The notes under the pieces are model-generated. The model saw only the letters and a list, made by a program, of their open reading frames with translations. It made no database searches and was not told the DNA's origin. The translations under genes and the position numbers were made by a program. Below are positions 30,919 to 43,159 of a DNA stretch of 64,000 nucleotides, one piece after another. Origin of the DNA: Acanthosoma haemorrhoidale (lineage: Eukaryota > Arthropoda > Insecta > Hemiptera > Acanthosomatidae); NCBI GenBank assembly GCA_930367205.1, contig OV884015.1, positions 80,677,341 through 80,741,340 on the forward strand, in the 5' to 3' direction. The first letter of the stretch is position 1; each line of letters starts with the position of its first letter.

Positions 30919-33829
30919 TATACCTACTCCTAAAATAAAAGAAGTATCATGCATTAGTCAATAAAATTATAAATAAAATCTTTTTAGGAGCTCATGATCT
31001 ACTTCCAACTGATCCGCCCCTTAAGCGGACCTTGCAAGATCAGTGCTAATTATCTGTTGTGTCATTCTTTATAAGTCTTTCATCATTACTCCTTCTGTAC
31101 TTTTCTTATCACTTTTATCATTTTCAATTGATTCAGGACTTGTTTTTATTTACAGAAACACTTACTCGAATTTTTTTTTCTGGCAAATCAGGTAGATTGT
31201 GTTAAATTTTTAATCCTTCATCTCGAATTATTTTAAATTCTTTTGTCATATCCAGTCTAATTAGAAAGTAATATTTCCTATAGTTCTATCAGACTATATA
31301 TAGTAAAGTGAGCAGTATTTTATACTAAGCCTTTTAAGCCACCTACGTAGTCTGTAGTACGATGAAGCCCCATGTACCGGAGGGAACCGGCCGTTCGGGG
31401 CAAAAATGTATTGGCAGTGAGAGACAAAGGAGGGAAAATGCAGTAAAGAATCGTTTTGTTCTCGAAATTTGCAAATGTTAATTATAGGTTAGGTTTTAGA
31501 AGTTTATAGGTTAGGTTCATAGCGATTATATTTTTTGATTATCCCTGTGTCAAAAGAAGGAAAATAAGAAATCAGTAATTGAACTATAGTATGCAAGACC
31601 TCCCTGTCTCATCATCTGGTCATAAACTTTATCAGTCATGTATTGACTTGATTTAAATGCAATTATGATTCTGTGGCTATAAAAAAATTTTAATCATATT
31701 AATATACAGAAGAGTGCACTAATTCGTAACCGAAAAAAAAACGTTAATTTTGAAAGCGCTGTCCTAGATCGAAAAAACTGGGATGGAAAAAACAGCAACG
31801 AAGATAGCCGAGATCCAGCAAACAAATCATGCCAGCCAGCCGTAAACACAACAACCAATGCGGTCGCGAATGACAGTCCCATGGCCGGAATCATACCATG
31901 CACATCCGACCCAGCGGTCACTAACCGATAATGCTATCATCGTAAGACCAGATCGATTCAACAGGTACCGCAGATCTGATCTTCCACATAGCTGTACCAT
32001 TATAAGTAGGGTATATTTCTAAGTAGGGTATTTCTATAACCAGGATATTTCTATAAATAGTATATACAGATTTTTATGACCCATAGAGTTTTATGCCCCG
32101 AAATATGGTTAAGGCTTTGAGAAAACAAACGAAACTGAAAAAAAATCTATTGCAACTATTGCATAAAAAAAACTAGCCATTTATATTATAAGCTTTCTAA
32201 ACATATCTAACTGTATCTTTACGTCGCATCCCCTTAGCATAAAAAAAAGGCTTACCTTAATGGGTAAGCTAATCATTAACTGTTCATTAATCAAGTTAAT
32301 AAAATATAATAGAGAGTATAATAGTAAAATTGGTGGTAGGTAAAACAACATATCAGCAAAAAACAAATTATATAACTAATACAATTTCGATCAATCTAAT
32401 GAACAACCTGTTTTAATAAATTATAGAAATTACTATAAAATAAACGTGAAAATCCAAAAGTTGTTTTTAATTCAACGAAGGAGGAGAGTTAACGTAATAT
32501 GACCATACTAATAATCTTCTTCCTTTTGGTCTAAGTTTTCTCAAGTGAAGGTCACGCTATACTTCGATACTTTCAAACTTGTTTTAGAATTTGTTGTTTA
32601 AATTTGTTTATTGTTAGTACTTTGTTGTTGAAGGTATGTAATAAAGCTGCTATCACAGAGATGTGTGGGGCATCTCTGTGTCCCCCTGCTTGCAGGATCA
32701 GCTAGTCTTTTGCGTAAGATGTCCATTACATCTGTCCATTATATTGGTATTCTGATACTTAATAGATTTTAAGGGTTAAATTTAACTATGGGCCGTAGAT
32801 GTTTTTTTGATATTTTAGATTCAGAGATCATTTATGTGGGTTCTTCAGCTAAGGGTTTTATATATATGAATGTACTGAATGTATATATTCACAAACACAC
32901 ATATGTATGTGTGTGGGTAATGTGTTATGTATAGCTTCGTTTCGCCGCTAGTTCGGCCAGCATACGATATGTGACATTCCCTATATTCTAATGTGTAAAC
33001 GCTAGTTTTAAGTTTCCATTAGTTGAATGGTAGTTTGCCAAGTCACTCTCACCACCCCTTGTTTTAGGGCGTATTTATCACCCTAGTTTCTTGGAGTTAT
33101 CAAGTAATATGAAAGGGTGAACCGAAAGAGCCAGTGGAGGATTAACGCATGCGCCTGGGCTGTTGCTGCCGTCAGCATAAGAAACCTCTTCTCTTCTCAA
33201 GCCACAACAAGTTGTAATTACAAAAGTTACTTCCACCACACTTCCAAACTACCACTTCTGGCTGGGCATCCTTCTAATCTGCTCCTGCCAACCATACTGT
33301 TAATAGATAAAACCTTCCATCCCCGACGCTGATAAATCCAGTCAAAATTGTTCATAAAATAGGATACGATGATAAAACGATATCAATTTTATATGTAGGT
33401 TGAGATATCAACACGTAACACATGAGATGGTTTTCCTTTAAATAAATATTAAATGTTAGAGAATTTGATTTAAAGATCGAAATTGGATATAACTTGCATC
33501 ATTTTGGACCAAAGGATTTACTTAGCCTATACCACCAGTCAAATATTTGTTGAACTAAAATCCCACGTTCAATAAAGTAAGAAAGTGCAAAGCTTTTTTC
33601 ATAAAAAGCTCTGACACAAGCATAGATTCCCTGCAAAAAACACAATTATTTAACGATTCGTTAAAAACAATTATCATAATAAACCACATCTAAAATCATG
33701 TATGTTTAGATAATGTCAAATGTTAAAATATACGTTCAATAAACAATGCTACGCATGTGCGCGCGATGTGGAAATGGAATTAATTATACAAGCCAACGTG
33801 AAATTAATTCGCCTGATGTATTGTCGGTG
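30919..33829. other. No recognisable gene; one perfect hairpin
   Basis: Mostly AT-rich. ORFs at 31694-31921 and 32181-32366 (minus) and 33117-33332 (plus) have no motif. At 32654-32680 CACAGAGATG and CATCTCTGTG form a perfect 10-bp stem with a 7-base loop, in a small GC-richer patch. Its role is unknown. Confidence 0.4.
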
Positions 33830-33985
33830 GCTCATACTTCCCGTGGAAACGAAAGATGTTTAGGGACATAGGAGGACTGGACACTTCTAATGTCTGAAAA
33901 CCACTTTAAAATCTAACTTGTTTTGAGGGCATGTACGTGTTGTTGGATGGAGGTCTGCAATAGCTCAACCTACTAATCAGGTGGG
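33830..33985 (+). repeat. Dispersed repeat RepC, copy 2
   Basis: Shares ATGTTTAGG, the TAGGAGGACTGGACACTTC core, TGTCTGAAAACCACTT and the following TAACTTGTTTTGAGG block with the other RepC copies. It ends near the GGATGGAGGTCTGCAATAG segment, which matches the same region of the 42960-43120 copy. Confidence 0.6.
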
Positions 33986-33996
33986 CTGACATACAC

Positions 33997-34085
33997 AGGT
34001 GGTCTGACAAGTTTCCGCTCTCAACATGAATATGATAATAAAATAAATAAAAGCTTTGTTAGGTCGGAAACTTTTCAGACCACCT
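33997..34085. mobile_element. MITE with about 24-bp inverted terminal repeats
   Basis: An 89-bp element starting AGGTGGTCTGACAAGTTTCC and ending GAAACTTTTCAGACCACCT; the ends are imperfect inverted repeats. The middle (CAACATGAATATGATAATA, then AAAGCTTTG) matches the complement of the MITE at 61133-61250. It is non-coding and of Tc1/mariner style. A TA duplication is not clear at this copy. Confidence 0.85.
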
Positions 34086-35095
34086 CGTAATTAAGATAAT
34101 AATGCCGCAAGTCCCGGGCCAGATTGCCTTTAGGTAAACATGGGCTGGAGACCTTCCAATGCACTAAAGCCTCAACACTATGTTACGAAAGTGTTTATTT
34201 ATCGTAATCTAATCTGGAGCTTACTAACGAACACTAGGGGCACATCTGGTTAGATTTTTATCTAAACTATTGCGATTTAATGAATTTTTTTATTGGAAAA
34301 AGATTTTACCTAGCCTTATGTCTCCTGTACTGTTTTTAGCTTTATTCAAGGTCGTGTTGAGGTGCACGATACTGTTAAAAGTAGACCATTGTGGTTTGAC
34401 AGAGCAATAATCATCCATCACAAGCCAAACTAGGTGAATGCTGACTCGAGGGGAGAAGGCATTGTGATAGGCCGCTAGGCGGAGAGGGTCTGGTTCGGCC
34501 CTGTCAGAGGGACCTTAAGGCAGGTAGATTGGATTCATTTGGGATACGCCTTGGATATTTGGGAACCATATAGGCATTTCTTTATGTGATTCCCTTTCCT
34601 ATATATCTAGCACGTCCCATTTCCCTTATGTTATCCGCTTTATTGAATTCTATAAATAATACCTCATTTAATAAATATAGGTTATACGTTACTAATTTGT
34701 AAATGGGAATATAGTAGAAAAAAAAAATATTCCAGGACAAAGTCCCCTATGAATATGAACTCTTACTTCATACTAAAAAAAATTAATGTCAGATAAAGTG
34801 TAAACTTGAGAATGATAATAATAATTATGACATCAAATAAACATTTTTTAACTGCTTTGAATAAATAAAGTCCATAGGATCCACTTAAAAGAAATCAAAG
34901 CAAAAAAAAAACAAGAATAATATGCATTAAGACATTAGATAACAAACATTAAATTAATACAAAAGTGTCATAAAATCTGGCAGCCAACATATCTATATAT
35001 ATAGTAAACCACTAAATAAAAGTATTAAATACAAAAAAAAGAGTCAGGAAATATAAAATAATGAATGAATGAATCGTTCACAGACTAACGAGCGT
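34086..35095. other. No recognisable gene
   Basis: AT-rich with a GC-richer patch near 34440-34560. No ORF above 60 codons and no repeat resolved. An (AATG)n run at 35062-35074 is the likely 3' tail of the minus-strand LINE fragment next to it. Confidence 0.4.
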
Positions 35096-35235
35096 CTCTC
35101 AAGTTGGTACGAAGGTGCTGGAATAAAAGATATTTGAAGGTTCATAAGGATGAAGCATGGTGGATATTAGAAGGGGAAGAGAATTCCAGAGGGTAGTAGA
35201 GCGAGCAAGGAAGAACTGTTCCCACCCCCTTCTGT
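35096..35235 (-). pseudogene. LINE ORF C-terminal fragment (WNSLP type)
   Basis: Minus strand reads RRGWEQFFLARSTTLWNSLP and on to a stop near 35100. The FLARSTTLWNSLP pattern is a well-known C-terminal signature of ORF2 in CR1/RTE-like non-LTR elements and differs from the J1 and J2 C-termini. A short (CATT)n-type tail on the minus strand (35062-35074) instead of poly(A) would fit such clades. About 45 codons remain. Confidence 0.5.
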
Positions 35236-35840
35236 ACCCCTAATTCTATATTGATTCATTGAAAAAAAGTAACTGTATAAAATCACATAACATACAATGT
35301 AAATTTCTTATACTACATTGTAAGCAGTTTTTGTACATATCTTTTCATTGTTATAACTCTATATAATGTAAAAAGGACCAGTTGATGGGGCTGACCATCG
35401 CACTAAATATGGGGACATGAAACTATCTTAAAACTAACCTACATACTAACTTCATCCTAGAGCGTTGAGACTGCCTGCTGCAATCGACGGGGAAACGGAG
35501 AGGGGGAAATCGGGTTAAATACAGGTTTCGCTAGATCATGAATTGAATCGAAGGATTTTACATGTCTATGGCAAATGATCTCATCCACCGCAGGCATCTG
35601 TAAATCTTCCAGCTCACTGTTCCTCCGCTGCTGGGATGAATTTGTCGGACCACTTTCTTGCTGGAGTTCCGTAGGCAGGAGTATAAAGATCCGAGAAACG
35701 GAGGCGGACTGAGGATTTGAACTGTAAAATATTGTATATATATAAGGGGCGAGGGGTGATGCGAATTGATGGTTTCATAATGGAATGAGCTACCCAAGGG
35801 GGTGAGCCACCCTAACTCGGCGTTGGGGTTACTATACAAT
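35236..35840 (-). mobile_element. LINE J1-related copy, minus strand
   Basis: The complement of about 35272-35470 resembles the J1 3' UTR (GCCCCATCA...; AGTTAGTATGTAGGTTAG). The complement of about 35470-35840 encodes the J1-type ORF2 C-terminus in shifted frames: KKVVRQIHP near 35650, then PAVDEIICHRHVKSFDS and FPRRLQQAVSTL near 35480. These align with KVVRHTS, PSVGEFIRRRHIKFFDS and LPHRWQQTV of J1. No poly(T) is present on the left, so the extreme 3' end is lost or altered. Confidence 0.65.
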
Positions 35841-36175
35841 TACTATCCGTATATTTACCATGTGAAACTAGAAGCTAACGCATTTTTATTATTTTATTTT
35901 GTTTTTTCGACGACAATTATTTCTTAAATTAAAGTTTTGAAAATAATAAATGAAAAAGAAAATACCTTACCGAGAGATACTGGCACGAAAGCCAATAGTC
36001 CTTATCCACTTATTAAATTATTGAGAACTTTTTGGCCAAACTTAATTCTATTTGTTAACCGTCTCGGTCAATGAAAATAGCCTTTTTAACAAATTAGAAC
36101 TAATGGAGTAGCAAACTTGTATATATTAAAAAAAATCTTTTAACTTGCCCGGAGTTTATTAAATTTGCGATTTCT
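35841..36175. other. No recognisable gene
   Basis: AT-rich spacer between opposite LINE fragments. Confidence 0.4.
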
Positions 36176-36508
36176 ATGGTGTCCTCTCAAAACTTTGCGT
36201 TAAAACCTTATTTTGTAATATACGTTCCACAAAGTTCAAATTCACTTGAACTTGAAAGTGTTTGTTGCGGACCACTGCTCATGTACAGATGTGAAGTATG
36301 GGGCTCTGCCTTCTTTTCAAAGCTTCAAAGGCTGCAAACTTTCCAAAATAAAATTCTAAGGATTGCTGCAAACGCTCCCTGGTTCACCAGAAACAAACAA
36401 CTTCATCAAGACTTACAAATTGAGAAAACAGAAGACAATATCAAAATTAAATTCATTAAGTACCACCTGAAATCGCAATACATACCTGAAAGGAGCAATC
36501 TTATATAA
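36176..36508 (+). pseudogene. Jockey-like ORF2 C-terminal fragment
   Basis: From about 36270 the frame reads LLMYRCEVWGSAFFSKLQRL, QTFQNKILRIAANAPWFTRN and KQLHQDLQIEKTEDNIKIK. This is the classic post-RT region of Jockey-clade ORF2 (Y.C.VWG, LQ.FQNK.LR...APW..RN..LH.DL). The first 30 residues (36176-36265) do not fit and may be chance. The frame ends at TAA 36506. The element is neither J1 nor J2 and more like a third Jockey family. No poly(A) or target duplication was located. Confidence 0.7.
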
Positions 36509-37246
36509 CATTACAACTCCTTCGTCAAATATAAGACTGAAACCAAGACTCCAAGACAAGTTATCCTACAGTGAAAAAAAAAATTATAATTCATCTTTGA
36601 CGGATTTTTTGTTTTTTAAAGTTTCATTTTGTTTTTTCTTCGCCTTAGGATAAAATAGAAGATCATGCTGGAGATAATAATGTAGATATGATTTTGAGCT
36701 TTTGTAATCAAAATATCGTAAGAAATGAAGCTTATTCATCATTAAGCTTTGCATAGTGAAAATAATATTCTCACAAATTAAATTACTAAATGAAATGGGG
36801 TTATTATTCAATCCCGGCAGGTATAGTTAAATATTAAATACATTATTATTCTTCTGATATTTATTCTCGAAAAATGTTTTCTGACTTCTTGGAGAAAGAA
36901 AGACATAGTTATTATAGGTTATAAATGCTTTCTAATTTAATTTTGTGCAGAATGAAACTAATAAAACGGATATTGAAATAATATTGGTCAGCAGTGATCA
37001 GTATAACCTAATAAGATAGGCAGGGCGTACATTGGGGCGAAATGGGTATTTTCCTGGTTATCCAGAATCCAGAGTTATATAGTTTTGTTAGTAGATTGTA
37101 ATTGTATTATTTTTTTTTTGGCGGTAAATTTATTTAAAACTCGTTTATTTATACATAATATGTAAACGACTGCTTTTTTTTTGTATTTCATCATACAAAT
37201 TCCTTTCTGTTTGATCCTCAAAAAGGTATTAGCTTAGATTGAACGT
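36509..37246. other. No recognisable gene
   Basis: AT-rich. A minus-strand ORF at 36584-36811 has no motif. Confidence 0.4.
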
Positions 37247-38811
37247 AGGAGTGAAACGGATCTACGGGATGAAACAAGTCATCCCGCCAGAGCAGATTGG
37301 TTTCAGCACAGGCTTAAGTGCGAACAACAACCTGGTGAGATTGCAACACCACGTTGCATCGAACGTCCGGAGCAACAGAGCTACCGCTATGATTTCACTG
37401 GACTGTTCGAAAGCTTTCGACTCTGTGGACCACTACATCCTACTCTAACGTCTGAGGGAATATGAATTCTCGGATCAGCTGCAGAACCTGATGAGATCCT
37501 AACTTACAGGCAGAACTTCTTCTGTTCGTATAGGCACTACGTCTACGACCCGAAGAAATTACACTGCCGGTGTCCCCCAAGGATCGGTGCTAGGCCCCCT
37601 GCTGTTCAACATTTACACAGCCCACATCGTAGGAGCCTCGTAACTGCGAGGTATCCGCGTATGCAGACGACATAGGAGTTTACAGCACTAGCATCAATCC
37701 CACCAGTGCCCTGAAATTCGCTGAGAGCGCCAGTCAACAGATCGCCGAGAAACTCGATGCCGTCCACATTAAAGTCAACCCGGCCAAGACGCAAGGAATT
37801 ATATTCAGCTATAAATCCGGAAGAAAGAAGCTCGCGAAATCTTAGACGTCTTAGACGGCAAAGAGTGCCCTGTAAGCAACAAGCTATGCTACCTTGGGAT
37901 TACCCTCGGTAGACACTTGTCGTTCACAACACATCTCGGCAAGAAGTTAAAGAGTGTTAGGAAGAAATTCTTCAGCCTTGGACACCTACTTCACAGCCCG
38001 GCTTTATCGGTACGCCTCAAATAGGATGTGGGAAAAATAAAGGAAAATTATTTTGGGCTGATATACCAGAGCGTCCTAAGACCTGCTTTGATGTATGGGA
38101 CCCCTCTCTTCAAGTATCTGACTCCTAACACTCTCAAAACGCTCCAGCAATTTCAGAACAGAGTTCTCCGCACCTCCCTCAAACATACCCCGTTCGACCG
38201 AATGAAGGCAGACGAGATGCATAAAAAATTTGAAGTGCTCACCATTCAAGATTTCATCAAGAGAAGGCAATTTTTTTGACTCACTCCGACACAGCCACAA
38301 CCCACTATTCTCCGACCTTCAACCACCACCAATACCCGTCAAATGGAAGCACTGCTGGACCGCCGAAGCCTGGAGACAGATGGACGTGATCGAACCCTAG
38401 CCCCCTGACGGAGAATGAAGATCTACACCCAGCCGAGAGATCGGGGCCGATCTCCGAAAGTACAAGACCCCATCTACCTGTTTAAGCAGGGTCGACCTTC
38501 CGGCCGAGAGGCCGACTTATTTCAGGCCCCTGTCGGGGTACCAGACCCCTGCTTGACCTGGCCGACTACAAACCATTGCCTAGGTACCCCTAGGCTCCAC
38601 CCTCGCTAGACTCTCACTACCTTCTCGATTCCACCCGCCTTCTTTAGGCATTCCACACCCTATATCCTTCTCATACATCCTTCAAATGGGGGCATTCCCC
38701 TTAGTGAAAGGCACTTATTAGCCCAAAATAATTTTCCTTTATTTTTCCCACATCCTATTTTATAAGTTGGATACCTAAGAAAAAAAAAAAAACAAAAAAA
38801 AGGAGTGAAAC
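37247..38811 (+). mobile_element. LINE J2 copy, 5'-truncated, 11-bp target duplication
   Basis: AGGAGTGAAAC at 37247-37257 and 38801-38811 flanks a 1543-bp insert ending in A-rich sequence. It begins in the RT domain and includes the C-terminus and the J2 3' UTR (from TAGACTCTCACTACC at 38609 to AACCTAAG-like sequence and poly(A)). The 3' UTR is nearly the same as 25669-25828, linking the two copies. Confidence 0.9.
37258..38400 (+). pseudogene. LINE J2 ORF2 remnant: reverse transcriptase and C-terminus
   Basis: RT blocks are in order but frameshifted. PPEQIGFSTGLSANNNLVRL and TAMISLDCSKAFDSVDHYILL lie at 37265-37446, AGVPQGSVLGPLLFNIYTA near 37570-37625, and AYADDIGVYSTS (catalytic Asp pair) near 37655. 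HIKVNPAKTQGIIFSYKSGR follows near 37768. The C-terminal part is at 38028-38279 (LRPALMYGTPLFKYL, LQQFQNRVLR, IQDFIKRRQFF), ending after a frameshift near 38397. At least four frameshifts or stops are present. It still shows the full RT active site, unlike the J1 copy at 27274. Confidence 0.85.
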
Positions 38812-40779
38812 ATCTATTTAAAAAAATTTAAGCTTTTCTCTATACCTGCCTTCTATGTAACCCTTCTAAGTTTCATTTGGGTATTGGATAGTTCAGAGAA
38901 CAGAACAGGAAAATTAAAAGTACTTCGTAAGGAACCTGATGAATTTTGTAAAGTTACAATCAAATCTTGATAAGTTTAGGTGTAATATTAATGTTTATTT
39001 GCCTAATCTCTAAAGAGTAAAAAAATATTGTAAAATATAATAGGTTTTTTTTTTATTGAATCTAATTTTTCTCAGTTCAAATGAACATTATTGGTAACAA
39101 AACCAGATCAAATTATTATACTTATTATCTCAGAGTTGGAAAACCTACTTGTGAATAATATGATTGATTTCGTAGCTCTTTACTGCCAAGAATTTTGTAA
39201 AAAAGTCATGATCCTGTGTTTTCAGATGCATTAGAACGTATTGAACGGTCTTAACGCGGTAGAACTCGCTAGGAAAGTGATACATGAAAACTCACGCGTG
39301 AGACTTCTTCTCACATCTCAACAAGTTTGGATTTTCTCATCAGATAATGAGCTTTTAAATGTTAAATTAAATTATTAAATTATTTTCAAAAGATAAAGAA
39401 ATAAGTAAAATGGTTTAATGAACTAACAAAAATAATTTTAATCAATAAACCACGATGTATACAAGTTTATATTCATTTTAGTAAGGTATCATCATATAAT
39501 TAACATTAAACATTATAATTTTTATAACATGAAAGTGAAGAAAACAAAAGCAAAGAAGCATAAACACATTTCGTCCACGTATCATGAAAGATCAAACGTC
39601 AATACATTTCTGGAACGTACGTGAGAGGCAATTATTTTTCCACACAGTTTCTTCGATATTTTATTTTTCCTGTTGGTAGAATACAACGAAACCACACCTC
39701 ATCTTCAAGTCCACCTATTCTTTTGGCGCTCATTGTCAGTTAAAATGGGAGATTCAGTATCGAGGAACGTACATGAAAAGATCTAAAAAAATTCAACAAA
39801 AATTGTAATATTATAAATATATATCAAACAAAAAAAACGAATAAAAATTCTTATTGAAGTATTCACTAAGTGACGTGTGCACTCGCTATGAGACGATAAT
39901 CTCTCACGGTACGGAGTTTTTCGACAAAAATTCGCTTGTGGCAGGACAGAGGACAAAGAAACACTGACTGAAGGCGATAATCATGTAAATAAAAAAAGAC
40001 AAAAATAAACAAAATGGAGCAAAGCTAAACGGAAGCCCGATCTCCCCCCCCCCCCCAAGCTTGCTTCCGAATTACTAATAATGTTCTTCAAACATGAGAG
40101 AAAATCTCACAGTGTGAGTTCCCCCGGGTTAAAACGGCTGATTTGTTTTCAAAGGAATACACTTCATATGTTAAAATATTACAATCCTTTAAAAAAGAGC
40201 CACATTCTGAGAGAAACTGTTACTTAACTAAAGTGAAGTAAGGGTAAGTATTGAAAGTACACTTCGATCCGATTGGAAAACTTAGTAAAAGAGATTAAGT
40301 TAACCCTACTTCTAAGAAATAGCCTAGCTTGGAGAAAAGAGAAAACAGGTAGAGACAGTATTTCAACTCTAAGTTGTTTTATAAAGTGTTAATGCCTGCG
40401 AAACATTTCAGGTGCCAGTTAAAATGGAGTTTGTTTGCATTACTGGCAGTTCAATAATTTTACTTCTTAACGTTTATTAGATGTTGTATCTCATTAGATA
40501 TCGATTGCCAGTTGAGCATCGGATAGCCCTGTTGGAAGGGTACCTTGCTCAGTAGTTCTCTGATTTAATATACATTGTTCAATATAGTCCCGGCCCTAAA
40601 ATATATTATTCCTATGACATCAAAACCTGATGTCACTAGTTGATGTATGAGCACTAATTTGAGCACTAGTTTTTCAATATGAAATTAAATAATGAAACAA
40701 TAAAAAAGTTTAACAATGTAAAATTAATCCGCTTACCTTGTGTGTGTAGCTCTAGTTGTATCTCCTTTGGTAATTATTT
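38812..40779. other. No recognisable gene
   Basis: Very AT-rich. It contains a C run at 40047-40056 and no ORF above 60 codons. No repeat with a partner in the window was found. Confidence 0.4.
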
Positions 40780-40910
40780 GGTAGGTAGGATGTTTAAGAA
40801 GCAACGAAGATAACATTAAAGGAGGATTAGACGCTACTGATGTCTGGAAACCACTCTAAAATATGAACTGAAATCCAACTCGTATCTAGAGCATTCAACA
40901 TGCTGCTCAA
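40780..40910 (+). repeat. Dispersed repeat RepC, copy 3
   Basis: Contains the clearest core of the family: AAAGGAGGATTAGACGCTAC, TGATGTCTGGAAACCACTC, then a CCAACTCGTATCTAGAGCA block and CAACATGCTG. Confidence 0.6.
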
Positions 40911-42399
40911 CTTATGTTGCATAAGTTCCATTTTTTAACTATTGTTAAGAACACAATTAAGAAAAGATATTTAATCTAGAAAATGAAGTTTTGTCAAACA
41001 ATAATTTAAATCACGTATTCAATGATTGTTTTAATAGATTTGTTTGTAAATTTATTAGCTATTTCCATTTAACCTGATATATTACCTTAAATGTAGTTTA
41101 AAATTACCCTGATGTTGGATGTATTAAATATAATAACACTGTCCCAAAACAACCTTACCTTCAAACGTTTTTACACCACAAAGTTGAGACTATTCTTGAT
41201 ATTTAGATTTTCTTCACTTTCTCTAGAAGCAACCTTAATTTTGTTACATACATCGCCAAAAGTATGTGGTAATTTATCTGAACAAATTTTTATCACTGTA
41301 AATAAAAAAGTTTTTAACCTAGTGGGATAAAACAGGATTATTACTATTATTAGTAGGGAAACATACGTACATTGCAGTGTTTTTTTAAGGATCAAACTAC
41401 ATTTATATATTAGATATAGGTTAATTTTAAAGAAGTGAGTTTTCTGTTTAAATCCGCTGTATAAGAGTGTTTATGGCCTGTTCTGTGGCCAAGGGGTTAT
41501 TTACACTTCTTGGGACACCAATTTAAGATGGGGGGGGGGTATGGGTAGATTGGCCAGTGGAGTTAATAAGAAAATCGACAGAGCAGAGCATGTTACTCTC
41601 TGTATGAGTTAGATATTGCTTTATATGTTGGAGTGGTTTTTAGACAACAATAGAGTCTAATCCTCCTGGATGTACATTTCACACACCTTTGTATGAAAAT
41701 GTTTTGTTTTAACTCAAATCCATCAGCCTTTTTCGAATACATAGAAGTGTGAATTATGATGGAAACGAACATAATTGCAGACAATAGTGACAACGGATGA
41801 TCATTCGATGTAGGCCTTGGCAATAAATAATAAACAATAAGCCTAAATAAGTAGTAATGGACTTAATGGAGTTGTTGACCTTATGTTTTATCAGTTGAAA
41901 ATTACCAAGAGTGTTTATTATTGAACACATCAATCCCAAGCTTCCCAGCAGATTTGATTTAATGTGTCCAGTCTTGTTGAAATGTTGCACACATGAGTGC
42001 ACACGCACACAAACTAAAACAGGACCTAATAATGAATAGACGGTAAAGCAAATATAAGGGAGCTAGAGCGAATAAGCACCAGCTTGGCTATCGGCAATTA
42101 ACCTGTTGGATCTTTCCGAACAGCCCTGATCCTCTTTTTATTTGTTCTTCATTGGACCTGTCAGGGTTGTAACAAGCCTTAAGCACTTGCCATCTTTGTC
42201 ACTCGAAAATAAAAATAACTAATAACTATAAATAACATGTAAGGTCCAAGGATTTTTACGGTATGTAAAACTCTCGAATTCTATGAAGAATTTTTACTTT
42301 TCTTTAGATCCCATAGCATGTTTTTACCTGAAGGTAACTTTGGTGACTTAGGGTATTTTGCCTATGTGACGAGCTTGGGACCTTTGTTTAAAACCGATC
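40911..42399. other. No recognisable gene
   Basis: AT-rich. Overlapping ORFs at 41112-41330 (plus), 41171-41395, 41593-41823 and 41754-42008 (minus) show no motifs. Confidence 0.4.
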
Positions 42400-42540
42400 G
42401 GGCAGCCATCAAAGCAATATGTGGTGTACTCTCAGTACAAGTTACATTATTATTGTGATACTAGGTTGTGGTTTTCCGATATCAAAATTTTCTGATCCTC
42501 CTCTAACTCTCACCTCTTCACTTCCTAAAACATCTTTATT
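42400..42540 (-). repeat. Dispersed repeat RepC, copy 4 (inverted)
   Basis: The complement reads ATGTTTTAGGAAGTGAAGAG, then GTGAGAGTTAGAGGAGGATC, GGAAAACCAC, TAACTTGTACTGAGAGTACA and CCACATATTGCTTTGATGG, matching the family. Confidence 0.6.
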
Positions 42541-42959
42541 ACACAATAATGCTGGATATTGCTAGTTTACTAATGTTTATTTGTTTTGGTTTACCGACGG
42601 CGTTGTAGGGTGTCGGTTGTTTAGTTTATTGAGGAATGATTATTTTTTAGCATATCGTATGAAAATACCGACGGTAGTTTGTCCTGTTTTTATTCTATAT
42701 ATTTGTCCACCCTAACAGGGTACTAAAGATTTTACAGAAGCAATCGCGTTTTTTGTATAACGACAAACTTCTTGGAAGAAAGAGGGGCTGGTTAAGTTCC
42801 TGTAATAGGTGGACAAGTATATAGAAAAAAACCCTTGTACATGATTGCCAGAAGGCATCCAAGGAAAGAAACTTGACAAATTAAACTGTTTAGACCAAAG
42901 GCACATGACTTATTTAGTGCGAGGTAGGTTCTATAATTTACTTGAGAGTAATTGGATTA
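42541..42959. other. No recognisable gene
   Basis: AT-rich spacer between two inverted RepC copies. A minus ORF at 42712-42906 has no motif. Confidence 0.4.
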
Positions 42960-43120
42960 CAACCTAGAGTGCACTCCCTTCTGTGGGTTCAGAGCCCTTC
43001 AGACCTTCATCAAAGTGACACGTGGTGTACGTTTTGTATATAACAGTATAGTTTTAAGATTTCAGAAGTTTCTAATCCTCCTTTAATACTCACCCCCTTG
43101 CAACGTAAAACATACTCTCC
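42960..43120 (-). repeat. Dispersed repeat RepC, copy 5 (inverted)
   Basis: The complement includes GTGAGTATTAAAGGAGGATT, AGAAACTTCTGAAATC, GTACACCACGTGTCACTTTG and ATGAAGGTCTGAAGGG. It extends past the other copies into a stretch containing GGTTCAGAGCCC on the plus strand, which might be a decayed polymerase III box. That would make RepC a SINE, but this is a guess. Confidence 0.55.
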
Positions 43121-43159
43121 CCGATAATTATAACAGGTAGAAGATTAAAATAAATCAGG

